Shown in pieces: positions 28,794-37,687 of a DNA stretch of 64,000 bases (position 1 is the stretch's first letter; every line of letters begins with the position of its first letter). The stretch comes from Brenneria izadpanahii (GTDB taxonomy: Bacteria; Pseudomonadota; Gammaproteobacteria; Enterobacterales; Enterobacteriaceae). The position numbers and the translations under genes were made by a program. The DNA lies in assembly GCF_017569925.1 (NCBI RefSeq), contig NZ_CP050854.1, positions 2,294,001 to 2,358,000 on the forward strand, written 5' to 3'. The notes below the pieces were generated by a model. The model saw only the letters and a program-made list of their open reading frames with translations. It was not told where the DNA came from and made no database searches.

Positions 28794-28826
28794 AAAAAAT
28801 CCAGAATCAGGGGAACTGATTCTGGA
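28794..28826 (-). terminator. Intrinsic terminator of dsbB
   Basis: An 11-bp stem (TCCAGAATCAG / CTGATTCTGGA, 28800-28826) is followed on the minus strand by six U. It lies about 80 bases after the dsbB stop. Confidence 0.9.
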
Positions 28827-28907
28827 TGATCTCTTGCCGGCAGGGGCGTTTAAACGGGCGGCGCCGGGTTTATTCAGCCGGGCGGCTATCGTTCAATTCG
28901 TCGATTT

Positions 28908-29438
28908 TTAGCGGCTGAAAAGGTCGCGTCGTTTAGGGCGGAAAGGCTGGGCGATTAATACCAGCACGGCAATCAACAGATAGGCGGCGAATATGCCAAT
29001 CAGCCACTGCGGCATTTCCAGCGACAGGAATTGCCATTGGCGCTCCGAACAGTCGCCCGTTGCGTTGAATATAGCGGGGAGCCATTTATCCAGCGGCAGC
29101 CATGATGGGAAACTGACGAAAAAATCACAGGTAGTAAAAGGAGATGGGTGAAGTTGTATATTGGTATGTTCCCAGGCCAGACGCAGTCCTTCGAACGAAC
29201 TGTATATCCATAGCGCAATGGCGGGATAGCGTAACAGACTGGCGGGAGCGATGGCGCCCAGCAGACCCGCGCCCATAATGCCGAAGAGCGCATTTCGCTG
29301 ATAAATGCAGAGCACGCAGGGTTTTAACCCCAATACGTGCTGGAAATAAAGCGCGACCAGTTCCAGAATCAAGGCTGTGAATGCCATTAACAGCCAGGCG
29401 CCGCGCCCGCGTGAGCAACGGTTAAGAAATCGCAACAT
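28908..29438 (-). CDS. dsbB: Disulfide bond formation protein B
   Basis: DsbB is the four-helix inner-membrane protein that reoxidises DsbA and passes electrons to quinone. Both cysteine pairs are at the E. coli positions: Cys41-Cys44 in [10 protein letters not shown], and Cys104 (FTTCDFF) with Cys130 (TGDCSERQW). It has 176 residues, the usual length. It is divergent from fadR. In E. coli nhaB lies between dsbB and fadR, but it is absent here. Confidence 0.97.
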   Translation of the reverse strand: MLRFLNRCSRGRGAWLLMAFTALILELVALYFQHVLGLKPCVLCIYQRNALFGIMGAGLLGAIAPASLLRYPAIALWIYSSFEGLRLAWEHTNIQLHPSPFTTCDFFVSFPSWLPLDKWLPAIFNATGDCSERQWQFLSLEMPQWLIGIFAAYLLIAVLVLIAQPFRPKRRDLFSR

Positions 29439-29883
29439 AACAAGTATTCCATGCTAAAAATGATCGAATCAGCAGTGTAAACCGAAGCGGCTCCACTACC
29501 ATCATTTCACTGTGCAAAACGTAGCGTGTATTTATTTGATTCTCTTATTTATTCCGCGACGGTTCAATAATCGTCGACCCGGTGTGGTTTCGGGGCCGAA
29601 ATCGCATCGTATTGACTACTATACACGAATGTGAGCGCTAATAGCTGCCGGATATGTTTCCGGCTAATACGATGCCGGGCATCGGCCGGGTTACGCGGCA
29701 TGTCCGAAAATATTTATGACCAGTCAATGAGTATATCGATGCCGTAGGGAAGGGAGTTGTTGATAGTCACAGTTTTATATTGAATTTGTTTCGGGTATGG
29801 CGGCGGCGCTATATCATGGCTGGCTCATCTGGTATGATGAGTGTGTTTTTCATCGGTAAATATCGCTACGGAACATCAAACCC
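29439..29883. other. dsbB-fadR intergenic region (nhaB absent)
   Basis: This 445-base gap should hold the divergent promoters of dsbB and fadR. I see no open frame of note and no recognisable remnant of nhaB. Confidence 0.6.
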
Positions 29884-30603
29884 ATGGTTATAAAGGCGCA
29901 AAGTCCGGCTGGATTCGCGGAAGAGTATATTATCGAAAGTATATGGAATAACCGCTTCCCGCCGGGATCAATTCTGCCGGCGGAAAGAGAGCTTTCCGAG
30001 CTGATAGGCGTGACGCGCACCACGCTGCGAGAAGTGCTTCAGCGTTTAGCGCGTGACGGCTGGTTGACTATTCAGCATGGTAAACCGACGAAAATCAATA
30101 ATTTCTGGGAAACCTCAGGGCTGAATATTCTGGAAACGCTTGCCCGGCTCGATCACGACAGCGTACCGCAACTCATCGATAACCTACTGTCCGTTCGTAC
30201 CAATATCGCGGCTATCTTTATCCGCACCGCGTTGCGGCAGCACCCGGAAAAGACGCAAGACGTGTTGAAGCAAACCGAAACGGTGGATGATAACGCGGAC
30301 GCTTTTGCCCAACTTGACTACAACGTATTCCGCGGACTGGCGTTTGCGTCCGGCAATCCTATTTATGGGTTAATCTTGAATGGATTGAAAGGGCTGTATA
30401 TCCGCGTAGGCCGTTATTATTTTTCCAATCCCGATGCGCGCAAACTGGCGTTGGATTTTTATGGCCGGCTGGAAGCATTATGCCGCGAAGGGTTATATGA
30501 GCAGGTGCTGGATGTTGTTCGGCATTACGGCAAAGAGAGCGGCGCTATCTGGCATAGCATGCAAAGCGCTATTCCGCGCGATATCGCTGAAATCCGACGC
30601 TAA
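29884..30603 (+). CDS. fadR: Fatty acid metabolism regulator FadR
   Basis: FadR is a GntR-family repressor of fatty acid degradation and activator of fabA and fabB. It releases DNA when it binds long-chain acyl-CoA. The N-terminal winged helix contains [31 protein letters not shown] (about 31-62), and the C-terminal all-helical domain carries the acyl-CoA site. The 239 residues equal the E. coli protein. The ATG at 29884 is taken by homology. Its likely target fadD is in the same window. Confidence 0.97.
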   Translation: MVIKAQSPAGFAEEYIIESIWNNRFPPGSILPAERELSELIGVTRTTLREVLQRLARDGWLTIQHGKPTKINNFWETSGLNILETLARLDHDSVPQLIDNLLSVRTNIAAIFIRTALRQHPEKTQDVLKQTETVDDNADAFAQLDYNVFRGLAFASGNPIYGLILNGLKGLYIRVGRYYFSNPDARKLALDFYGRLEALCREGLYEQVLDVVRHYGKESGAIWHSMQSAIPRDIAEIRR

Positions 30604-30607
30604 AGAA

Positions 30608-30637
30608 AAGGGTATTCAGCATTGCCTGAATACCCTT
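30608..30637. terminator. Bidirectional terminator between fadR and ycgB
   Basis: A perfect 12-bp stem (AAGGGTATTCAG / CTGAATACCCTT) with a 6-base loop lies between the convergent fadR and ycgB. T-runs are short. Confidence 0.7.
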
Positions 30638-30668
30638 GGCCTTATATCCGCCTTTCAGTTAATTCCGC

Positions 30669-32216
30669 TCAAGGCTGTGAGGATGAAACATTACGGGGCG
30701 GGCACCGCTCCAGCAGTTCGACGCTGCCGTCTTCGTTCACCTGCTCCATAAATACCTCAAATCCCCATAAACGATGAACATGCTTCATCACTTCGTTGCT
30801 GCTCTTATCCAGCGGCGCGCGATTATGCGGGATGTAGCGTAACGTCAGCGAACGGTTACCGCGTAAATCGACATTCCAAACCTGAATATTCGGTTCGAGA
30901 TAGCTCAGGTTGTACTGCGCGGACAACTCCTGCCGGATTAAACGATAGCCTTCTTCATCATGAATCGCAGCGATTTCAAGATAATTGTTGTTATCGTCGT
31001 CAAGAACGGTGAACAGGCGGAAATCACGCATCACTTTCGGCGACAGGAACTGACTGATAAAACTTTCATCCTTAAAGTTCTGCATGGCGAAATGAAGCGT
31101 TTCCAGCCAGTCTTTACCGGCGATATCCGGGAACCAATAGCGGTCTTCTTCCGTCGGATCCTGACAGATGCGTTTGATGTCCTGGAACATCGCAAAGCCC
31201 AGCGCATAGGGGTTTATGCCGCTATAGTAGGGACTGTTATACGGCGGCTGGTAGATCACGTTGGTATGACTGTGCAGAAACTCCAGCATGAAACGTTCGG
31301 AAACCCGGCCTTCATCGTATAAATGATTAAGAATGGTGTAATGCCAGAACGTGGCCCATCCCTCATTCATGACCTGCGTCTGTTTTTGCGGATAGAAATA
31401 CTGGCTGACCTTACGGACGATGCGCAAAATTTCACGTTGCCAGGGTTCCAGCAGCGGCGCGTTTTTTTCCATAAAGTAGAGCAAATTTTCCTGCGGCTCC
31501 TGCGGGAAACGTCGGCGCGTCTGCTCATGCGCCACGTCTTGTTCACGGCGCGGAAGCGTTTTCCACAGCTCGTTGACCTGACTTTGCAGGTAAGCCTCAC
31601 GGCTCTTCTGGCGGGACTTCTCCTCCTCCAGGGATATTTTTTGCGGACGCTTGTAGCGATCGACGCCGTAGTTCATTAGCGCATGGCACGAGTCCAGCAG
31701 GCGTTCAACCTCTTCCACGCCATAGCGCTCTTCGCATTGCGCAATATATTGCCGGGCGAAGATCAGATAATCGACGATAGAACCGGCATCGGTCCAGCTA
31801 CGGAATAGATAATTGCCTTTGAAGAACGAATTATGCCCATAGCATGCATGCGCCATGACCAGCGCTTGCATGGGCATGGTATTTTCTTCCATCAGATAAG
31901 CAATACAGGGATCCGAATTGATAACGATTTCGTAGGCCAGCCCCTGTTGACCGTGCTTGTAACGCTGCTCGGTTTCAATAAATTTTTTCCCAAATGACCA
32001 GTGAGCATAGTTGATCGGCATACCTACGCTGGAGTAGGCATCCATCATCTGTTCAGACGTAATCACTTCAATTTGGTGAGGGTAGGTATCCAGACGATAA
32101 AGTTTCGCTACCCGATCTATTTCATCGAGATAGACCTGCAATAGCTCAAACGACCAGTCTGGCCCGTCATCCAGGCGATTAGGTTTCTTTACCGGGTTAT
32201 CAGTCGATATAGCCAT
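30669..32216 (-). CDS. ycgB: SpoVR family protein YcgB
   Basis: YcgB is the enterobacterial SpoVR homologue, a cytosolic protein of unknown biochemical role that is RpoS-dependent in E. coli and functionally linked to the YeaG kinase and YeaH. Family blocks are visible: MMDAYSSVGMPINYAHWSFGKKF, VMAHACYGHNSFFKGN, MNEGWATFWHYTI and NPYALGFAMF. The His/Glu residues in these suggest a metal site. I chose the ATG at 32216 (AAGGGG upstream); the frame is open ten codons further. 515 residues is close to the E. coli length. It is divergent from dadA. Confidence 0.95.
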   Translation of the reverse strand: MAISTDNPVKKPNRLDDGPDWSFELLQVYLDEIDRVAKLYRLDTYPHQIEVITSEQMMDAYSSVGMPINYAHWSFGKKFIETEQRYKHGQQGLAYEIVINSDPCIAYLMEENTMPMQALVMAHACYGHNSFFKGNYLFRSWTDAGSIVDYLIFARQYIAQCEERYGVEEVERLLDSCHALMNYGVDRYKRPQKISLEEEKSRQKSREAYLQSQVNELWKTLPRREQDVAHEQTRRRFPQEPQENLLYFMEKNAPLLEPWQREILRIVRKVSQYFYPQKQTQVMNEGWATFWHYTILNHLYDEGRVSERFMLEFLHSHTNVIYQPPYNSPYYSGINPYALGFAMFQDIKRICQDPTEEDRYWFPDIAGKDWLETLHFAMQNFKDESFISQFLSPKVMRDFRLFTVLDDDNNNYLEIAAIHDEEGYRLIRQELSAQYNLSYLEPNIQVWNVDLRGNRSLTLRYIPHNRAPLDKSSNEVMKHVHRLWGFEVFMEQVNEDGSVELLERCPPRNVSSSQP

Positions 32217-32501
32217 CAGCGCGCCCCTTACATGATCGGCCTGCACAAGATCGCACAGACATTATTAATCGTAGCTCAATCTGATAAAAGTGACGTAAAA
32301 ACGGTAGGTTGGCGGAAAAGATTTACAGAGTTTTATTCCATAATATGACGCTATTACGCCTTATGAACAATAGTTAAATGCTATATCTGCGCCTGATGAC
32401 ATTTTTTACCTAAATGCTAGAGTAGCTTTTTATTTCAGTGCATAAATAATTATCCAGCATATTACATGGTAATTCAGAATGATTGGGGGAGATAAGTAAA
32501 G

Positions 32502-33758
32502 ATGCGGGTTGCGATTCTAGGGAGTGGCGTTATTGGCGTCAGTACCGCCTGGTATCTGGCGCAGGCCGGGCATGAGGTAACCGTGATCGATCGGCAACCG
32601 GAACCGGCGCTTGAAACCAGTGCGGGAAACGCCGGACAAATCTCTCCCGGTTATTCAGCTCCCTGGGCCGCGCCGGGTATTCCGCTGAAAGCCGTCAAAT
32701 GGTTATTTCAACGCCATGCTCCGTTGGCTATTCGGCCAGACTTTTCCACTGAACAGTTAGGCTGGATGTGGCAGATGCTGCTGAATTGCGACGGCAGACA
32801 CTATAAAGTCAATAAAGCCCGTATGGTCCGGCTGGCGGAATATAGCCGCGATTGCTTACAGACGCTGCGTCAGAAAACCGATATCCACTATGAAGGACGA
32901 CAGGGCGGTACGTTGCAACTGTTCCGAACCGAGCAGCAGTACGAAAATGCGGTTCGCGATATTTCGGTATTAGAAGAGGCGGGAGTGCCTTATCAATTAC
33001 TGGATCGGCTCCAGCTATCGACGGTCGAACCGGCGCTGGCCAATGTGGCGGATAAACTTACCGGCGGTTTACGCTTGCCGAATGATGAAACGGGGGATTG
33101 TCAGCTATTTACCCGCAGCCTGGCGAAAATGGCCGAAGAGGCCGGCGTCGTCTTTAAGTTTGGTCAGGAAATCAGCCGGCTGCAGGTAGAAGGTCAGCAA
33201 GTCAGCGGCGTGCAATGTAACGGCGAAGCGGTAACCGCGGATGCGTATGTCATGGCCTGCGGCTCCTACTCGACGGGACTGCTGCGTAGCTGGTTCCATA
33301 TTCCGGTTTATCCGCTGAAGGGATACTCTTTGACTATTCCGTTGGCGAATGAGGCGGCGGCGCCGATCTCTACCGTACTGGATGAGACGTATAAAGTCGC
33401 CATCACGCGTTTTGACCAGCGCATCCGCGTAGGCGGCATGGCGGAAATCGTCGGTTTTAACACCGCGTTGAATGCGAAGCGCCGGGAAACGCTGGAGATG
33501 GTGGTTCGCGATCTCTACCCGAATGTGGGGCCGGTTGAACAGGCGACATTCTGGACCGGTCTGCGCCCTATGACGCCGGACGGAACGCCGTTAGTCGGGC
33601 GCTCCCCGCTAAAGAATCTGTATCTGAACACCGGACACGGCACGCTAGGATGGACGATGGCCTGTGGTTCGGGGCAACTGCTGGCCGATATTATTTCGGG
33701 TAAGACACCGGATATTCAATCCGATGATTTGTCCGTATTCCGTTACGCCAAGGTCTAA
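32502..33758 (+). CDS. dadA: D-amino acid dehydrogenase
   Basis: DadA oxidises D-alanine and other D-amino acids to keto acids, feeding electrons to the respiratory chain. The N-terminal FAD-binding motif is [15 protein letters not shown], and the C-terminal FAD segment reads [25 protein letters not shown]. The 418 residues are near the E. coli length. ATG at 32502 with GGGGGAG upstream. In E. coli dadX (alanine racemase) follows in the operon, but here the next gene is a convergent broken MFS gene whose stop overlaps the dadA stop. Confidence 0.95.
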   Translation: MRVAILGSGVIGVSTAWYLAQAGHEVTVIDRQPEPALETSAGNAGQISPGYSAPWAAPGIPLKAVKWLFQRHAPLAIRPDFSTEQLGWMWQMLLNCDGRHYKVNKARMVRLAEYSRDCLQTLRQKTDIHYEGRQGGTLQLFRTEQQYENAVRDISVLEEAGVPYQLLDRLQLSTVEPALANVADKLTGGLRLPNDETGDCQLFTRSLAKMAEEAGVVFKFGQEISRLQVEGQQVSGVQCNGEAVTADAYVMACGSYSTGLLRSWFHIPVYPLKGYSLTIPLANEAAAPISTVLDETYKVAITRFDQRIRVGGMAEIVGFNTALNAKRRETLEMVVRDLYPNVGPVEQATFWTGLRPMTPDGTPLVGRSPLKNLYLNTGHGTLGWTMACGSGQLLADIISGKTPDIQSDDLSVFRYAKV

Positions 33759-34299
33759 CTCTGGGACAGTTCGGTAATGCTGCCCTTCAGCCTGCGGGTC
33801 AGCAGCCTGGCCCGTAGGGCCAGCAAACCCGCGCATAGCATGACCAATGCCAGTGATATTTTGGCTGGTAGAGGTAAAGCCATTGCCGCCAGCCCCAGTG
33901 CCGCGCCGCCTGCCATCTGAATAAAGCCGATCATCGCCGAAGCAATGCCGGCTTCATTCGAATAGGGCTCCAGGGCATAGCTGGTGGCCGGCCCCATCAG
34001 AAAAGCCAAACCGGCGCAGGACAGCGCGACCGGCAGCATGTAGCTCGGCCAGGTATCTTGTAAATGCGGCGGCAGCAGCGCAACCCCCAGGGTTAGGCTG
34101 AGAAATCCGGCGCCCATCAATAGGCTTCCCGTGGTCAAGCACACCGGGCGGCCAAGCTTACGAATAAGGCGGTTGGCGAAACGTTAAGAAAACCGGAAGT
34201 CCGGGCGGCGTCATCGCCATTCAGCCGGTCGCGTACGCAGCTGAAAATCGCGACGGCGGTGCAGCAGACGGCGAGTCCCTGAAAAATGTCCGCTGTTAA
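33755..34299 (-). pseudogene. Bcr/CflA-type drug efflux MFS gene, middle and 3' remnants
   Basis: Two remnants are fused out of frame. At 34190-34299 the minus strand reads ADIFQGLAVCCTAV ... VRDRLNGDDAARTSGF, the Bcr/CflA segment around helix 4. At 33755-34183 another frame reads FANRLIRKLGRPVCLTTGS and continues through the last helices to the C-terminus. A stop codon (34184-34186) blocks the second frame, and roughly 120 residues between them are deleted. The 5' part of the same kind of gene lies at 37286-37483, across the inserted segment. Function must be lost. Confidence 0.8.
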
Positions 34300-34565
34300 G
34301 TTTTTTGTGGAAATGCAGCGGGAAAATAAGTCATGCAGGACAATGGGTTAGACCATATTCTGGCCCTTTCCTGCTTTTGGCCTCAATACACTAGGCGCCA
34401 CATAGGGGCGTTGCGGTGGGAAGCCTTGAAGTAACGCGGCGAGTTCTGGCGAAGGCTACCGAGGGCATCCACCGCCGCAGCAGCTCAGAGCATCGTCCAA
34501 AGGCGAACACATAAGGCATGGACAGCCTCAACCTCCACTCGGCACCATCCACTCATTGACGAACG

Positions 34566-35255
34566 CTATGCATTATCCAGAATACGGCGACTGATTCCCA
34601 GCAGAAGGCAATCAAGGGCGAAATTCCATTCAGTGGCACTGCTCGTGCTGGTGCCCGATTCGGCGCGAAAGGCCAGCACCGGGTCTTGCGGAGATCGTTG
34701 CGCTAGTTGGCGAGTTAGATCGTCTAATTCACCTTGCGAGCCCTTTGCCATCCATGCAGCCTCTATGGCTCCGTGTCCATGAGCAAGGGCGAATACGGCG
34801 GACAGCGATGCCGTAATGAGATGGGGCGGCAGACCGCCGTCTGACAACGCATTGGCTGCCAGAGTTGTCATTGACGTTACGTTGGGGCCTGCATTGAGAT
34901 ACCGGCCTGCCAGCGTGGGCAACCAGGGATGGGCAACAAGTAGTCGCCGATAGTCATCTGCCAGTTGACGCAGCACGGCATCCCAAGGGCCGGGGGCCAC
35001 CTTCAATGCGCCCATGACATGATCTTGGGCGAGTTCAAGTACGTCATCTTTATGACGGACATGGGCATAAAAGGCCATCGCGCTGACACCGAGTCGTCCC
35101 CCTAGGGCTCGCATGGTGAATGCTTCCAGGCCATTCTCATCAAGCAACTGCGCAGTGTGGCTTGCAATAAGGACACGGTCAATGGTGCCTTTTGCAATTT
35201 TCCGGCTGGTTGGCTGCACCAGCCACACGCTCATTGCGGTGCTTTTGCCAGTCAT
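34566..35255 (-). CDS. TetR-family transcriptional repressor
   Basis: The 229-residue protein has the TetR helix-turn-helix near the N-terminus (MRALGGRLGVSAMAFYAHVRHKDDVLEL, about 51-78) and a C-terminal ligand-binding domain of the TetR_C type with an FALAHGHGAIEAAW segment. I chose the ATG at 35255 because GGGAGA lies 10 bases upstream; longer in-frame starts at up to 35372 have no support. It is divergent from the ABC-F gene across about 200 bases that contain a dyad over the ABC-F promoter, so it probably represses that gene and itself. The inducer is unknown. Confidence 0.85.
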   Translation of the reverse strand: MTGKSTAMSVWLVQPTSRKIAKGTIDRVLIASHTAQLLDENGLEAFTMRALGGRLGVSAMAFYAHVRHKDDVLELAQDHVMGALKVAPGPWDAVLRQLADDYRRLLVAHPWLPTLAGRYLNAGPNVTSMTTLAANALSDGGLPPHLITASLSAVFALAHGHGAIEAAWMAKGSQGELDDLTRQLAQRSPQDPVLAFRAESGTSTSSATEWNFALDCLLLGISRRILDNA

Positions 35256-35395
35256 TTGTACTTTATCTCCCATCGTGGTCGATGCGTCATGGTTCAGTAG
35301 CCAGTGCGCAAGGGGTAAGTGTCGCATTGCCGATGCCGACCCCGCCAGGGTACCAACAGCAGAGACAACCATTAGCGCAAGTATCTGCCATCTTA

Positions 35396-35424
35396 TTTAC
35401 GTTGTAAAGAAGATGATCTATCAT
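35396..35424 (+). promoter_or_regulatory. ABC-F promoter with overlapping dyad operator
   Basis: TTTACG (35396-35401) and TATCAT (35419-35424) are 17 bases apart, a good sigma-70 layout. The perfect inverted repeat TTTAC-GTT-GTAAA (35396-35408) overlaps the -35. This is a fitting site for the neighbouring TetR protein to block RNA polymerase. Confidence 0.6.
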
Positions 35425-35459
35425 TGTCTCCACTGCGAACCCAATGAAGGGAGTTCTCT

Positions 35460-37067
35460 ATGTCTATGCCCTGCATTTTGTTCAACCGAACCTCTTTTAG
35501 CTGGCCAGACGGCACCCGCGTCCTGGACGACACGACGGCAGCTTTCGGGCCAGGACGCACCGGCCTGATTGGTGACAACGGTGCAGGCAAAACAACGATT
35601 CTTCGATTGATAAACGGAGAATTGGCACCTACCTCTGGGACGATCAACGTTTCTGGCGAGATTGGCTATCTTCCTCAAAATCTGACGCTGGCGACGGACG
35701 CTCTTGTTTCTGATTTGCTAGGAATTCGCCCGCAGTTGGACGCCCTCGCGGCGATTGAGGCGGGAGAAACGGCCTCTATGCTTTATGAGACGCTAGGTGA
35801 TGGCTGGGACGTCCGTGCCCGTGCAGAAGCTGTGCTTTCCAGAGTCGGATTAGGGGCGTTGGGCCTCGATCGCTCAGTGGGCACGCTGTCAGGGGGAGAG
35901 GCCATGCTTGTCTCTCTTCTCGGACTGCGCTTGGCCGCGACGCCAATCGTGTTGCTGGATGAGCCGACAAACAATCTCGATGCAGTTGCTCGGCAACAGT
36001 TCTATGAAGTCGTCTCCTATTGGCAAGGTACTTTGGTTGTGGTCAGCCACGACATCGAACTACTTGACCTCATGCAAGAGACGGTGGAGTTGCATGACGG
36101 AAAACTTGAAATCTATGGCGGCGGATATACCGCCTACAAAGAATTGGTAACGACCGAGCAAGCAGCCGCAGCGCAAGCGCTGCGTACCGCTGAACAGGGG
36201 CTGCGCAAAGAGCGGCGACAACGGCAAGAGGCCGAAACCAAACTTGCCCGCCGGACTCATAGTGCGGACAAAAGCCACGCGACCAAGCGTGCCGCAAAAA
36301 TTGTCATGAATACCCGTCGATTCCAGGCGCAGGTATCCGCCGGGAAACTGCGGGAAAGCCACGATGATCGCATCCAGTCCGCGCGAGACATCGTGGCCGA
36401 GCAGAAATCTCGTCTGCGCGACGACGATAGGGTTCGCATTGAACTTCCTGACCCTGCTGTTCATGCTGGTCGTCGTTTGATCGAATTGCACCACGCTGGC
36501 GGCATCCACACCATCATCGGGCCGCAGAGAGTTGCAATCACAGGGCGCAATGGTGTTGGCAAGACGCGCTTGCTTGCAACGATTTTCGACGATGCGCTGC
36601 GTGCGTCACGGGCAACCCACGCTGTGCCCATCACCTCGGCAATTGGATACCTGTCCCAACGTCTTGACGGTCTTGATAACAACCTTTCTGCCATTGAGAA
36701 CGTCCACACAGCGGCAAAGCGAGTACCGACCGGTGAAATACGTACCCAACTGGCCAGGTTCCTGATTCGTGGTGAGGCAGCAAACCGATCAGCAGGCACG
36801 CTGTCCGGTGGCGAACGGTTTCGCGTTGCCTTGGCGCGCCTATTACTGGCAGACCCGCCCCATCAAATCCTTGTCCTTGATGAGCCGACCAACAATCTGG
36901 ACATCAAGACCCGACAGGCCCTCATTGACAGCCTGCGCGTCTATCGCGGGGGGCTTCTTATTGTCAGTCACGATCATGACTTGCTTGAGCAGCTTGGGCT
37001 CGATCTGCAATTAGCGCTGGATGATTCGGGATGGCTCACTGTTGCGACAGAGACAGCATTGACGTAA
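35460..37067 (+). CDS. ABC-F family ATPase, candidate antibiotic-resistance ribosome protection factor
   Basis: This 535-residue soluble protein has two ABC domains and no membrane helix, the ABC-F layout. Domain 1: Walker A GDNGAGKTT (about 38-46), signature LSGGEAMLVSLL, Walker B VLLDEPTNNLD. Domain 2: Walker A GRNGVGKTRLL (about 360), signature LSGGERFRVALARLLL, Walker B LVLDEPTNNLD. A charged, probably helical linker (about 215-330) joins them. It is not EttA, Uup, YheS or YbiT. ABC-F proteins bind the ribosomal E site; those under dedicated repressors often protect against antibiotics, but this is inference. The ATG at 35460 has AAGGGAG upstream. Confidence 0.85.
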   Translation: MSMPCILFNRTSFSWPDGTRVLDDTTAAFGPGRTGLIGDNGAGKTTILRLINGELAPTSGTINVSGEIGYLPQNLTLATDALVSDLLGIRPQLDALAAIEAGETASMLYETLGDGWDVRARAEAVLSRVGLGALGLDRSVGTLSGGEAMLVSLLGLRLAATPIVLLDEPTNNLDAVARQQFYEVVSYWQGTLVVVSHDIELLDLMQETVELHDGKLEIYGGGYTAYKELVTTEQAAAAQALRTAEQGLRKERRQRQEAETKLARRTHSADKSHATKRAAKIVMNTRRFQAQVSAGKLRESHDDRIQSARDIVAEQKSRLRDDDRVRIELPDPAVHAGRRLIELHHAGGIHTIIGPQRVAITGRNGVGKTRLLATIFDDALRASRATHAVPITSAIGYLSQRLDGLDNNLSAIENVHTAAKRVPTGEIRTQLARFLIRGEAANRSAGTLSGGERFRVALARLLLADPPHQILVLDEPTNNLDIKTRQALIDSLRVYRGGLLIVSHDHDLLEQLGLDLQLALDDSGWLTVATETALT

Positions 37068-37095
37068 CCACTTTCTATGATGCAGGGGAAGCAAA

Positions 37096-37209
37096 TTGGA
37101 ATTTCGCCATCTTCGTTGCTTTCTCGCCGTGGCCGAAGAACTTCACTTCGCCCGCGCCGCGCAGAAACTGCACGCAGGTCGCCGCGTGCCGCACAGCCGA
37201 CGTGACTAG
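37096..37209 (+). pseudogene. Truncated LysR-family regulator start
   Basis: From a TTG at 37096 (AGGGGAAG upstream) the frame reads EFRHLRCFLAVAEELHFARAAQKLH, the classic LysR N-terminus up to the helix-turn-helix. Homology then breaks off and the frame stops at 37209 after 37 codons. It is a fragment of a LysR gene cut at the segment's right end. From 37210 to 37312 nothing is recognised. Confidence 0.75.
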
Positions 37210-37285
37210 CCGCCCGTTGGCCGGGCTTACCTATTTGCTAAGGCCCGACAAGGTCGCATCCGAGTCTCTTCGGGCTCCAAGTCCT

Positions 37286-37483
37286 CTATATATTCCATTT
37301 CACCCGCGGCAGCGCTAACTGACCGAGCCCCATGACCATGATGAAAAGCGCAATGGTTGATTGGATCAATGGTTCAGGACTGTTTAAACCGTGAGCGATA
37401 GCGGGAATCAGGGGCAAATAAATATCGTTCCCTAGCGGCCCCAGCAACACCAGCGCCAGCAAGAGCAGAACAAACTTTTGCAT
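37286..37483 (-). pseudogene. Bcr/CflA-type drug efflux MFS gene, 5' remnant
   Basis: From the ATG at 37483 the frame encodes the first helix and the start of the second of a Bcr/CflA exporter: LLGPLGNDIYLPLIPAIAHGL (family LSIDMYLPALP) and FIMVMGLGQL. Homology ends at GLGQL (about 37313) and a stop follows nine codons later. The remaining parts of the gene lie at 33755-34299 on the same strand. Confidence 0.8.
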
Positions 37484-37640
37484 GAGAAAACAGAAACCTG
37501 AATTTTACCTTTCCGCTAAGGGTAATGCCCGGCGGCGAATGGAAGCGTTATATCGGTGACGTTGTAACGAACGTGGCCTTGATAACCGTATATGGCGCGG
37601 GCGCCGCCGCGTCAGCTTAGGCGGGAAAAGGGGACGGCAG

Positions 37641-37679
37641 CATAAAATCAGCCAGAAAATAGAGGTAACTGGCTGATTT
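37641..37679 (-). terminator. Intrinsic terminator of yeaH
   Basis: An 11-bp stem (AAATCAGCCAG / CTGGCTGATTT, 37645-37679) is followed on the minus strand by UUUUAUG. It lies just after the yeaH stop codon. Confidence 0.75.
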
Positions 37680-37687
37680 ATATTATG

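Larger units (their letters stand above)
34300..37312. mobile_element. Foreign segment (TetR, ABC-F, LysR stub) inside the MFS gene
   Basis: Between the middle and 5' remnants of the Bcr/CflA gene lies about 3 kb whose genes have no counterpart in this neighbourhood in related enterobacteria. It carries a TetR gene, a divergent ABC-F gene and a truncated LysR start. I find no transposase, integrase, terminal inverted repeat or target duplication, so it looks like transfer by recombination followed by decay. The borders are approximate: they are where MFS homology stops. From 34300 to 34565 no gene is visible. Confidence 0.65.

Noticed and set aside
28571..28819. 82-codon frame between the receptor and dsbB
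   Set aside because: It ends inside the dsbB terminator, has an odd Arg-rich composition and no homology that I recognise.
34300..37312. Transposon or integron cassette
   Set aside because: No transposase, integrase, terminal inverted repeats, target duplication or clear attC site was found at the borders.
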